Shown here piece by piece: positions 42,917-52,640 of a DNA stretch of 64,000 nt. Numbering within the stretch: position 1 is the first letter of the stretch; the number at the start of each line of letters is the position of its first letter. The translations under genes were made by a program, and so were the position numbers. The notes under the pieces are model-generated. The model ran no database searches and was not told where the DNA came from. It worked only from the letters and a program-made list of their open reading frames with translations. This DNA comes from Isoetes taiwanensis. Its lineage: Eukaryota; Streptophyta; Lycopodiopsida; Isoetales; Isoetaceae. Location of the stretch: NCBI GenBank assembly GCA_021234155.1, contig JAJEKV010000031.1, positions 15,956,885-16,020,884 of the forward strand. Reading direction: 5' to 3'.

Positions 42917-45164
42917 TTATTCCCTTGGGCTTGTGTAATACCCCTTTGAATGATCATCATATCCTACTAAGTAAGTAATTAATGATCTATCATCAAGCTT
43001 TAACCTTTTTTCTTCTGGTATGTGGGTATAAGACAAGCATCCAAATGCTCTAAATTTTTCATAATTTGATGGCTTTCCTGACCATAGTTCATCCGGACTT
43101 TTTCCTGCTAGTATCTTTGTTGGTAATGTATTATGTACTATCACAGTTGTCTTGACTGCTAGGAAGCCCAGAATGTTCCAGCATTGCTCTAACAGCATTT
43201 AGAATGCTTTTGTTTTTTCTCTCAGCTATGCCATTTTGCTGAGGAGTATAACTGCAAGTGTATTGTCTTTTTATTCCATTCTTCTGGCAATAACTTATAA
43301 ACTTTGCTGACATGTACTCCCCACCTCTGTCTGATCTAACACACTTGATCCTTTTACCTGTAGAGCATTCTACTTCTGCTGCAAATATTTTGAAAGCCTC
43401 GAAAGCCAAGTTCTTACTTCTCAAACAATAAACTCTTGTTTTCCTACTGTAGTCATCAATGAAAGTTATAAAATATCTCTTACCTGATATTCCTGTTATG
43501 TTCAGTGGTCCACAGAGGTTTGTGTGCACGAGTTCCAAGGTCCCTTTAGCTCTCTCCTTTGATCTTGTAAATGGCAACCTGCATTGTTTACCCAACATGC
43601 ATCCTTTACATGTATGATCAGTCACTTTAGTATTTGAGCTTTGTATTAACCCTTTACTTATTAGATACTCAATGGTTTTCAAATGTGTATGGCCAAGTCT
43701 CTCATGCCAACATAGTATATCAGGGACAGTAGCTATGTTTATGCTGTTCAAACAATGAGAGTTTATCCCAAACAAATTGCCAACACGTTTCCCTAAAAAT
43801 TTCACTTTATTTCCTTCATAAACTTTACATTCAAGTTGCTCAAACACAACTTTAAAACCCATGTCAACAAGTTGACAAACTGAAATCAAGTTTCTGACTA
43901 AACTAGGAACACATAACACATTTTGTAGATTAACTGCTTTCCCTTCTAGATCAAACAATTCTAATACTCCTACTTCTTCAATCCTTTGCAAACTCCCATT
44001 CCCGACTTGTACATGTCCTCCTTTGTTGTTTTTGCACTCCTTTAACAAACTTGGTGAGCAAGTTATGCTCTTTTCAGCTCCACTATCTAAAATTAGGAGA
44101 TTGTCATCATCAATATTGGAACAAGCAACAAAAGTTCTAGAATTTCTTGCCTCATCATCTGTTTCTGAAGTTCCTTCTTCCAGTTTGACCTCCTCAGCCA
44201 TATTTGCTTCAAAAGCATTCTTTCCTCTTCCCCTACCTCTCCCTCTTGCATTAGAGATTCTTCCTCCCCTGCCTCTGCCTCTAGAACTATCCTTAGGAGT
44301 GGAACAAATTGAAGCATAATGACCTCTGCCACCACAGTTGTAGCAGCTTATTTCTTTGGTCAAATTTGGACAATTTACCTTAATATGACCATGCTGATTG
44401 CAATGAAAACAGGGTCCAATTCTGCCTCGACCTTCCCCTTTATTTTTTCCCTGTGTAAACAAAATTTGACTTGCTTCTTCTTCATCACCAACTTTACTCT
44501 GCTCTATTTCAGTTTTCAACATCCTCTCAGCTTCTTCTTCTCTGGTTCTAGCTATTCTCCTTATGAAAACAGAAATGTTTCCTAGGCTTGTCACACCTCT
44601 GGAAATTGCCAACACTTGCTGCTGCTGTGAATAAGTCACCCCTGCACCCTCAAGGTCTGCAATTATGTTATCAAAATTCTGCAAAAACTCATTCACATTA
44701 CTTTTGTCAACAAGTTTCAGCCTTCTCAATTTATTTTCTAACACATCGATTTGTGAAGATGTTTTTTCTTCATATTGCATCAGCATATACCTCCACATTT
44801 CTCTAGGATGTTTCCCTCTCAATTTTAGAACAATTCCAGAGCCTACTTTCCTCATAATTATTCCTTGAGCTTCACGTACCTTTGCTTGATTTTCACTGCT
44901 ACCTCCTACTCCAGAGGATACACTAATCCCTTTTCCACCACCTTCAGCTGCACTCTCACCTTCTGTTGATGAACTTCCTTCTTCAGCTACATTTGAAGAC
45001 TTGTCTTCAATACCTTTAGCTACTGCACTAACAGGCTCAATAATATCCCATAAATCCTCCACTTGTAATACATGCTTTACTTTTTCTTTCCAAACCTGGA
45101 ACCCTGAGTCTCCCTTGAATACTTCAATGGCATTCAGTAACCCTGCACCAAAACGGCTAGACAT
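42917..45164 (-). pseudogene. Copia gag, protease and integrase
   Basis: A long open frame of 677 codons from MSSRFGAGLLNAIEVFKGDS. Domains in order: UBN2-type gag; CCHC knuckles CFHCNQHGHIKVNC and CYNCGGRGHYASIC (both complete); protease LILDSGAEKS; pre-integrase HERLGH...CKGCMLGKQC; integrase core with IKCVRSDRGGEYMS and TPQQNGIAERKNKS. The first integrase Asp (HSDxCGP in the other copy) is Asn here: HTNLCGP. The frame is lost at about 43165 by a small deletion after EHSGLP and resumes as AVKTTVIVHNTLPTKILAGK to about 42920. Confidence 0.92.
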
Positions 45165-45170
45165 TTTCTA

Positions 45171-45183
45171 GCTCTGATATCAA
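45171..45183 (-). promoter_or_regulatory. Primer binding site of Copia copy 2 (mutated)
   Basis: The minus strand reads TTGATATCAGAGC, one base different from the TTGGTATCAGAGC consensus. The tandemly duplicated copy of this segment at 46375-46387 keeps the consensus base. Confidence 0.85.
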
Positions 45184-45878
45184 TGTGAGAATAATGTCAA
45201 ACAGCTTCCAAACAATCTAATTTCAACAAGAAATAATGTCTAGACCATTGAATTGCTCTTAGGCAATTTTGTCTTTCATATGATTCCACAAACCTTTACT
45301 CTATTGAATTTCACAAATGTAGTAGTCAAACACTTAACAAAGATGCATCCTAGTAATCCAATTCTCTCATTGTTTATGAGGTAACGATAAAGCTTAGATT
45401 ATCAATTCATTGAAGATAAAATCAATGAATAAGCATAATGCAAATAAACCATGTCATTCCCCTTACCTTCTCGACTAGGTTTTTCCACAGCAAATAACAG
45501 TCACAAAGGAATAAACTACAACCAGCCGACTTCAGAATAATCATCGATCTTACTTCTTAGGTTAATGTAGGGCAGTTCCGACGGTGATGGAACCGCCCTC
45601 ATCTTCAACAACCGCGTCTTCTACCGGATTTCATATCCATCCTTGTTTCTATTTTCAAATGAACCTTTGCCTCCATTTTGCTCGATGCTGTGATTATCCT
45701 TATAGTAATAAAATATTCAATTTAAACCATTAAGGTATATCGACCTTATTTCAACCATAAACCATAGGATATGAATATCCCATATTCATATTGTTTGAAT
45801 CAACCCTAAGTGACTTTCTTGTCTTCACTGTTTATCACAGGTTCTCAAATCAACTGCAACCTAGGTTTTTTCCTTTTG

Positions 45879-46365
45879 TCGGGCAATTCGAAGGGGTGAA
45901 GCAATCAACATCCTCCACATTCTATGGGCAACACGATATCAACAAGAGAAGGACTCGGTGTACGAGACGTTGATGGAGTTGACACAACAATATCGGATCC
46001 AGATTCGTCCTTTAGCCGCCAAGACGAAGAATCCAATGCGGAGGATATTTTTCAAAGGCACCACCTTCAGGCTTTGGGAAGGGATACAGAAAATTTCAAG
46101 TCGTAAACTATGTCATCAAATCCACCAGCAATGGGAGGCCTCCAATGAAGAAAGTTGACCTCCACATCTAGGAGGAGCCTGGAGTCTCGAGGAACTCGGA
46201 AGAACGTTACCTTGCTGCTTCAGGCAGGCAACGAGCGGATGAGCTTCTAGCAAGATTGAGAAGCTACAATGATATAGTCGAGTAGGATAAGCTTATAGAT
46301 GATAACATCCGTAATGGGATTAGAAGGCATTTCCACATATTCTCGTTGAAAGGATTGCCCGAAGA
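45879..46365 (+). pseudogene. Unidentified coding fragment beside the LTR, copy 1
   Basis: The plus strand has one good frame starting at the LTR break: RAIRRGEAINILHILWATRY, then QEKDSVYETLMELTQQYRIQ, RPLAAKTKNPMRRIFFKGTT and FRLWEGIQKISSRK, ending near NEES-stop. A further frame reads SEERYLAASGRQRADELLAR, RLRSYNDIV and IRRHFHIFSLKGLPED. The composition is that of a real exon, but the family is not recognised. It could be host or transposon-derived. Confidence 0.45.
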
Positions 46366-47567
46366 CATTTTCTAGCTCTGATACCAATGTGAGAATAATG
46401 TCAAACAATTTCCAAACAATCTAATTTCAACAAGAAATAATGTCTAGACCATTGAATTGCTCTTAGGCAATTTTGTCTTTCATATGATTCCACAAACCTT
46501 TACTCTATTGAATTTCACAAATGTAGTAGTCAAACACTTAACAAAGATGCATCCTAGTAATCCAATTCTCTCATTGTTTATGAGGTAACGATAAAGCTTA
46601 GATTATCAATTCATTGAAGATAAAAAAAATGAATAAGCATAATGCAAATAAACCATGGCATTCCCCTTACCTTCTCGACTAGGTTTTTCCACAGCAAATA
46701 ACAGTCACAAAGGAATAAACTACAACCAGCCGACTTCAGAATAATCATCGATCTTACTTCTTAGGTTAATGTAGGGCAGTTCCGACGGTGATGGAACCGC
46801 CCTCATCTTCAACAACCGCATCTTCTACCGGATTTCATATCCATCCTTGTTTCTATTTTCAAATGAACCTTTGCCTCCATTTTGCTCGATGCTGTGATTA
46901 TTCTTATAGTAATAAAATATTCAATTTAAACCATTAAGGTATATCGACCTTATTTCAACCATAAACCATAGGATATGAATATCCCATATTCATATTGTTT
47001 GAATCAACCTTAAGTGACTTTCTTGTCTTCACTGTTTATCACAGGTTCTCAAATCAACTGCAACCTAGGTTTTTTCCTTTTGTCGGGCAATTCGAAGGGG
47101 TGAAGCAATCAACATCCTCCACATTCTATGGGCAATACGATATCAACAAGAGAAGGACTCGGTACGAGACGTTGATGGAGTTGACACAACAATATCGGAT
47201 CCAGATTCGTCCTTTAGCCGCCAAGACGAAGAATCCAATGCGGAGGATATTTTTCAAAGGCACCACCTTCAGGCTTTGGGAAGGGATACAGAAAATTTCA
47301 AGTCGTAAACTATGCCATCAAATCCACCAGCAATGGGAGGCCTCCAATGAAGAAAGTTGACCTCCACATCTAGGAGGAGCCTGGAGTCTCGAGGAACTCG
47401 GAAGAACGTTACCTTGCTGCTTCAGGCAGGCAACGAGCGGATGAGCTTCTAGCAAGATTGAGAAGCTACAATGATATAGTCGAGTAGGATAAGCTTATAG
47501 ATGATAACATCCATAATGGGATTAGAAGGCATTTCCACATATTCTCGTTGAAAGGATTGCCCGAAGA
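46366..47567. repeat. Tandem duplication, copy 2
   Basis: Second 1202-bp unit with LTR at 46388-47082. It differs from copy 1 by scattered substitutions and a 2-bp deletion near 47163. It retains the consensus primer site, showing that the mutation in copy 1 arose after duplication. Confidence 0.95.
47083..47567 (+). pseudogene. Unidentified coding fragment, copy 2
   Basis: Duplicate of 45879-46365. A 2-bp deletion (GTGTACGAG to GTACGAG) shifts the frame between the EAINILHI and YETLMEL parts, joining the latter to a different frame. Beyond this point the flank continues uniquely (ATTGAGCAAAGC). Confidence 0.45.
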
Positions 47568-47808
47568 TTGAGCAAAGCATCAAAGATTGGAAAGGAAATG
47601 CATAGGAGTAACTAAAATTATATACGGTGTTAACGGACATCCAACATATTGAAACCACTTGGTGAGATTGATCACCTTGCTAAGGAGGAACCATTACTAG
47701 GATAATATATAGCTAGTACCTCCAAGGAAGAATCCAACTAAAAGAAAAGAAGTAATCTAACAAGTCCGGCCAACTTGTTATAATGGCATCAATTCAATTG
47801 ATAGGAAT

Positions 47809-47826
47809 CACTACAAGAGAATGAGC
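47809..47826 (+). mobile_element. CACTA-type terminal inverted repeat (single end)
   Basis: CACTACAAGAGAATGAGC matches the En/Spm superfamily terminus (CACTACAAGAAA). The three preceding bases are AAT, a possible 3-bp target duplication. No inverted partner (CTTGTAGTG) was found to the right within the window, so the element is either truncated or extends past 64000. Confidence 0.75.
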
Positions 47827-47834
47827 ATTCTTTG

Positions 47835-48240
47835 TCAGAAAAATCGTCAGATGGTCTTCATAAAACAGGCAACTATCCAGAGCCTACTGGTTGACGATTT
47901 ATCTGACGAATATTATCTGATGATTGGTGATCAGAAAAATCGACGATTTTTCTAACGCTAAGTGTCAAAAAAAGCGTCAGAATAAACGTCAGAAATAGCA
48001 TCAAAACAATCGTCAGAAATATCGTCGAGAAGTGTGTCATAAGCAGCGTCACAAAAATCATCAAATAAAGCGTTAGATTGTTCTTCGTTATTTGTGTCAG
48101 GTTTTTCGTCGTAGTTTTCGTCACCTGAATCATCAAAATATTCGTCAATGTTATCCTTAGGACTTTCGACAAGGTAATGGTCAGAAAGCTCGTCACTATG
48201 ATCTCTAAGAAGCATTTTATTGTTTATCCTTACGTTGCTG
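47835..48240. repeat. CACTA subterminal repeats
   Basis: Short words of the CGTCAGA/TCTGACG type occur more than a dozen times in both orientations, interspersed with AAAATCG. This is the layout of transposase-binding subterminal regions in En/Spm elements. A minus-strand frame through it yields an Asp-rich peptide (FDDFCDAAYDTLLDD), explained by the repeats themselves. Confidence 0.75.
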
Positions 48241-48469
48241 TTGAGATGGGTGCAATTAAGCAATTAAGGAGAATTGAATTATATTTGCAATTAGGAAGTG
48301 CACCAAATTGGGAGCTTTAAAGCTATAGTAACACATTCATTGCAATGGACCAAATCTTGATAGAAAGAATAGTCATTTTATTGATGCGATGAAATTATTG
48401 GAATAATGTACAGGATGCAGCTGAGATGCTTTTACATATTGTATAAATATGTACACCATTATCTCTGAC

Positions 48470-48589
48470 AAACTGGGCTTGGAATGCCAAGAAATCTCTG
48501 GCTTTTTTCTTCAAAGTTGATGGAGACCTGTGAAAATCTGCATGCGTGTAAATGTCCCCCAACCCCTGCCTTTCTTCAGCAACTCTGAC
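48470..48589 (-). pseudogene. Unidentified exon fragment
   Basis: After an acceptor-like CTTACAG, the minus strand reads VRVAEERQGLGDIYTHADFH, RSPSTLKKKARDFLAFQAQF and VRDNG. Composition and the flanking splice acceptor suggest a real exon, but the family is not recognised. It is in the same orientation as the other fragments to its right. Confidence 0.35.
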
Positions 48590-48849
48590 CTGTAAGATGG
48601 AAAGAATTTAAAAAATCCATTATTTTGATGTAAAACTCACTAAGGAATTTCATATATTTACCTTAATTCTCGTGTCTGAGAAAGACATCACCTTCACTCT
48701 CAAGACAAGTAATGTCGGCTGCCTACTTCAAATCGATTATAAGAACATGATTAAAGCCTCTTGTGTTGCCACTGAATACATAAAAAAGGGATAAGGTTAA
48801 AACAAAAGAATAAAGAATGGAGGCTTTACATATTAAATGTTTTCAATCT

Positions 48850-49999
48850 CTTTTACGTTTAAGTACTGCATGGTTGGCACGCCATTGATGCAAATTGTTC
48901 TCAATGTACCTATAAATAAAGCCATAGGGTATGATAAAATTATTGGCATTTTTGAACATCATTTCAGCCGCGAAATAAATCTAAGCTAAACATCTAGAAA
49001 GACTAGTCATGTGCTCCATGGTATACCTTTGAATCTTTGCTTTTGCAATTTGGTCCATTGTAGTTGATATATGAATATCAAAGGTGATTGAATCACCCAT
49101 TTCGGGACTGCAGTGGAAATTGCTAATAGGTTTAGATGCAAGGATTGCATTGGGATAATAGACTTTCTCATTATCAAATTTGAGGAACATTGTTGTCAAT
49201 ATATTCATTTCTTCCACTACCATCTGGGAAAGTAAGATGGAAACACAAGATAATATCAGTGTAGCAATGCTCATGAAATATGTGGAGAAACTACATACCT
49301 GATCTAGAACAATGGCTATGAAAGAGAAAACAAACCTAGACGCAATCTATCACACGGCGGTCTCCAACATCATAGGGATGCATTATGAAAAGAAAAACCA
49401 GTGCTTTAAATGTTGTCTTGCATGCATTATTGAAAACAAAGCTGAGAACGAGTACTTGTCCTAAAAGGAGTGCAAGAACTTTTGTAGTGGCAATGCCCAA
49501 CACTATGAAGGAAACAATAATGATAAGAATAATTAGAAGAATGTTGACTATTTTATGAAGCTGATGTACAACAGTTTGTGCATCATTCAAGGACAAAGCA
49601 AGTTCTCTTCTTTCCTGATAAACGTCTACCTGGTAAGACATGTAGAAAAGAGAACATTTATTAAAATGGAAAAATTATGTTGTCAAATAATATAGAGTGA
49701 ACATACCACCCAATTAACCAAACAATTTTTCGTGATATTTCCAGTCTCTATTGCACCATTAAACATGCTAAAAGCTTTTTCTGCATCTTCCTCTGGCATG
49801 AATCTCTTGAAATTCTCTACTGTAATGTACCTGAAAAGAAGAACTGTGTAAAATCGAAGGAGCTTGAACTGAGCATACAAAGACCATGAACTTGATTACC
49901 TTTTTTCTGTTTCTGCTACATTTCTGAAGATCTGCTTTGTTGTTGTCTCTGCCTCAAAGTCATTTTTTATTGCATTCTCTTGATCGGGAACGGGAGACA
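48850..49999 (-). pseudogene. MSL (MscS-like) mechanosensitive channel, 3' half
   Basis: Five exon-like blocks with GT-AG borders: about 49900-49999, 49707-49830, 49336-49629, 49027-49223 and about 48850-48909. They encode EAETTTKQIFRNVAETEKR, YITVENFKRFMPEEDAEKAF, ERRELALSLNDAQTVV, the pore helix region (LGIATTKVLALLLGQVLVLS, FIMHPYDVGDRR), VEEMNILTTMFLKFDNEKVY and YPNAILASKPISNF. This is the C-terminal half of plant MSL10-type channels, which release ions under membrane tension. The codon expected to be Gln at the end of the pore exon is TAG, and the last exon is frameshifted. The N-terminal half is missing; a carboxypeptidase fragment lies there instead. Confidence 0.9.
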
Positions 50000-50003
50000 T
50001 AGG

Positions 50004-50720
50004 TTATAAAGAGAAGCCATCAAGGGGGTGGCCTGTAAGTAAAGTTTCGCAAAGCTTGAGGGCCTGTATGTGGCCAGTTCCTCTAACAGATGCAAATGTT
50101 AATCCTTTGTAGATCTGAGTCTATCCTCCAACCTGTTAAACATGTAGCAGCAATTAAAGGCCAAGGACTCGAGCCCAATCTTAAGTTTTTTCTTTCATTT
50201 CTCTTCTTTTCTTTTTTGCCTCAAAGATAAAACTAAGTTGTTCAGCTGAATACCTGACCTTTGTAGCTCCATGAATACCATGGTTGCTTTATTGTGAGAT
50301 TCAATTGCTTTATCTAAAATTGAGTCGCTAGTGTTGCTACAACTCCATCAACGTCTCTGCTGCAGAATTATCCTCAAGATTGTAATAAACAAATGTTAAC
50401 AAACAACTTCCACAGATGCAAAGATTGCACATACTTGTAAATCCATATCCTCGGCTTGCTCTTAATGAGCAATTTGTATATTGGTAGCATTGAGGCGACA
50501 ATGTCAGTCCTGCAGTAATTTTGGTAAACACTGTCATTGAATAAAAAGAAAAAGGACACCATGTCAAGCTGACAAGACAATAAAGAAAACAGAAATGAGA
50601 AATTTTGCTTAAAAACATTCATTTTACTTGCATGAAGACCAATTCATAGGTTTCATAACGTTCAATGTAGCTTGATCACTAAGGCCATACAAATAAGGAT
50701 TAACAAAATCTTCCACCTCG
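50004..50720 (-). pseudogene. Serine carboxypeptidase-like (SCPL) protein, C-terminal fragment
   Basis: Exons 50435-50509, 50254-50356 and 50004-50132 join in frame across GT-AG introns. They read SMLPIYKLLIKSKPRIWIYK, DVDGVVATLATQF, NLTIKQPWYSWSYKGQVGG and YKGLTFASVRGTGH, ending in GHPLDGFSL-stop. These match the SCPL blocks around the catalytic Asp (GDxDxxVPxxxTR, here DVDGVVATLATQ) and His (VRGAGH, here VRGTGH). Two in-frame stops (after ATLATQF and in VGGW) and loss of the GxxD Gly show decay. A further piece at about 50635-50715 ([11 protein letters not shown]...MNWSSC) may be an upstream exon. SCPLs are secreted or vacuolar hydrolases or acyltransferases. Confidence 0.88.
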
Positions 50721-51118
50721 AGACTTCAGGAATCTCCCTATAGTTAGAATATATTCTTAAGCCGGGTCTACTAATACATCTCAAAGCAGTTATGACAGGG
50801 GTTATAAGCTGCTACCAGATTGAATGCTTTCTATAAAATCACAACGGATTACGTCATTGATTTAATAATTCCAGCAAAAATAAAAAAGAAATGAATATGA
50901 TGAAATGCCTATGATGCGCAGCGCCGAATTGGAGACTAACTTATAGGATTGAATATAGATATCATACATGTTGATCTTCTATTCTATTCTATTCCATGTC
51001 TATATCTGCTTGGTTGAGTGCGCGCCTGCACTCAACCAATGTTGCCTTGCTTTGCCTTGCCAATGTTGGAACATAATGTCTGGAACACGAACAAATATAA
51101 GTAGACAATGCCACTCAC
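50721..51118. other. Junk between captured fragments
   Basis: No exon recognised. Contains a short TTCTATTCTATTC run near 50980, similar to LINE tails, and a duplicated TTGCCTTGC word near 51040. Confidence 0.4.
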
Positions 51119-51360
51119 CTGGAAATGAGGTACGCCTCTAACTCCAGATGCATATTTCTGTAACTGTTCTTGCATCTATCAAATAAAAGCGAAAGAAAAG
51201 GGATAGAACTGACTGAAGTGGTTTTGGTAGACAAAAAACCTCATAATACAAGATAAATAACTTACCTCTTTCACTCCGGCATTTGGATCGTCAAGATATT
51301 CCTTTGCCCCTTGGACACCAACCTTTTCTGCAGCACTCAAAAGTACATGTCTGCCACTTA
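51119..51360 (-). pseudogene. DsbA/FrnE-like oxidoreductase, C-terminal fragment
   Basis: Two exons joined in frame. The first (about 51266-51355) reads HVLLSAAEKVGVQGAKEYLD then DPNAGVKE; the second (51119-51175, exactly 19 codons) reads MQEQLQKYASGVRGVPHFQ. They match the helical insert and the conserved GVPHF/Y (cis-Pro loop) of plant DSBA-family, FrnE-like thioredoxin-fold proteins. The CxxC active site would be N-terminal and is absent. The cis-Pro exon is followed by GTGAG, a good donor, so capture kept the intron. Confidence 0.85.
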
Positions 51361-51426
51361 CAAGAATAACACATCAAGATGAAAATAATCGCATCAATCC
51401 GAGACATCGGATCGCCATTCTAGAAT

Positions 51427-52078
51427 GGGACGAGCATGCATGTCTTGCATGTGCGGGTGGCGCATGCCCGTTTTGGTTGGGAGTTCGCTATTTCAGGCGT
51501 GTTTCTGCATCCACGTCTCATCGGCGCTTTCTCTTCTCTCAGCAGTACCTTATTCTCTTTGAACCCACCCTCCCCCCCTTCTTTGTTTATTGTATTGTGC
51601 ATTAATTTCTGTTTATCATGTTTTTCTTCCACCCGCTGGGTGATGCTTTTTTTCCACCCTCTGGGTGATGCTATCCTCTGGTATGTTTGTGTTGTCTCGT
51701 TTGTTGTGTTGGTGATGTGCAGGTACAGGTTGGCGAGCGGCATCTGTTTTGACTTCTCCATGCGGGGGTTTTTTGGGAGCGATTTCTATGCCTTACGTTT
51801 GTCCAAGCCCCTTGTCGAGGGCTTATCACTAGGGTTTTTCCTCGAAAACCCGAAAGGGCAGGGTTTTTTAATCCCGGTGATAAGCTTTCGGCAGGTACAT
51901 CAGCCACTCATCTATTAGCATTGTCTTTTTTGGGGTCCAAATGATATAATTGGATTCCCCTTTATTTTTCGTGGGTATTTCGCATGTGTGCGGCTACCCA
52001 CTGTCCACCATTGTAGAAAATCTGCTGAGATGAATGAGAAGCCTATCTATGGGCGGTTTGTTGGTTTCTTGCGAGTCT
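51427..52078 (+). mobile_element. Single copy of repeat family R
   Basis: Plus-strand copy of the repeat arrayed at 18-20 kb, carrying the GCATGC tracts, GGGTGATGCTTTTTTTCCACC pair and CCTTACGTTTGTCCAAGCCC, ending near GAGAAGCCTATC. It is flanked by an 11-bp direct repeat CATTCTAGAAT (51416-51426 and 52079-52089). It ends with a piece (TTTGTTGGTTTC, GCGAGTC) that starts the next unit in the array, so its ends are permuted relative to the array units. It splits the DsbA and bHLH fragments. Confidence 0.75.
51821..51885 (+). other. Nested stem-loop in repeat R
   Basis: Outer 9-bp stem GCTTATCAC/GTGATAAGC encloses an inner perfect GGGTTTT/AAAACCC stem with loop TCCTCG, then GGGCAGGGTTTTTTAATCC. 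Best-preserved of the six copies in the window. Confidence 0.8.
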
Positions 52079-52089
52079 CATTCTAGAAT

Positions 52090-52640
52090 CTACGTTAATT
52101 TGTTAGATGCTTGGTAAGTTTGCATTTATGACATATTTACAATTCTGAATTTACAATTTGACATATTAAGAACTTTGCAGAACTTACACAATCGTTTCAA
52201 GCCTCTAATATACAAGGAAGAATATGATTGCCACTTGGGAAGCTAGGCCGCAGCGCGATCCCTGTGGCACCTCAAAGTTTATAGGTAATGTGAAACCCTA
52301 GAATCCAACCATTGATAATATAGGTTGCTACAATGGGCAAGTACTTGTTTAAGGTTCTGCTTTCGTGTTAATATTTAGAAGGTGGCCTGCAAATAACAGC
52401 TAAGATTAATCATGAAAAGGTAATGAAGGCGGCCATTGCCTGCGTAAATTGCCAAAAGAATATACAAGGTAGCGAGTCAGCCAATGAAAGAAGTGAATGG
52501 TCTTGTTTGATTCCCATTTGAACAATGCTTTGCAATTCACCTTCCCATGTGCTTGGCACGTGCAAACTTATTCAAAAAATTAAGCATGCGTCACTATGGA
52601 AGCCAACATAACATGCTAAAGAAATGAGATGGTTCTTCAC
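52090..52640. other. No gene recognised
   Basis: AT-rich flank between repeat R and the bHLH fragment. No exon-like frame was found. Confidence 0.4.

Larger units (their letters stand above)
40164..45878 (-). mobile_element. Ty1/Copia retrotransposon (copy 2), nearly complete but mutated
   Basis: Order right to left: truncated 5' LTR, primer site, gag, protease, integrase, reverse transcriptase, RNase H, polypurine tract, full 3' LTR. The gag-pol frame is broken at several points, so it is not autonomous. The left flank is ATACA, but the right end has lost the outer 118 bp of its LTR, so a target duplication cannot be checked. Same family as the 8-11 kb copy. Confidence 0.92.
45162..46365. 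repeat. Tandem duplication, copy 1 (1.2 kb: gag start, primer site, LTR and flank)
   Basis: The unit runs from the gag start codon region through primer site and truncated LTR (45184-45878) into 487 bp of non-LTR flank. It is repeated at 46366-47567 with about 99% identity. AGA is present at 45159-45161, at the internal junction (46363-46365) and at the right edge (47565-47567), indicating 3 bp of microhomology. Confidence 0.95.

Noticed and set aside
47873-48263. Asp-rich minus-strand protein of about 100 residues
   Set aside because: Its acidic pattern is produced by the CGTCAGA/TCTGACG subterminal repeats of the CACTA end.
49476-49492. TTGTAGTG as a possible right-hand CACTA terminus
   Set aside because: It is inside an MSL coding exon and lacks the extended CTCTTGTAGTG match and subterminal repeats.
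48981-49999. A functional MSL channel gene
   Set aside because: The N-terminal half is absent, a TAG interrupts the pore exon end and the last exon is frameshifted.
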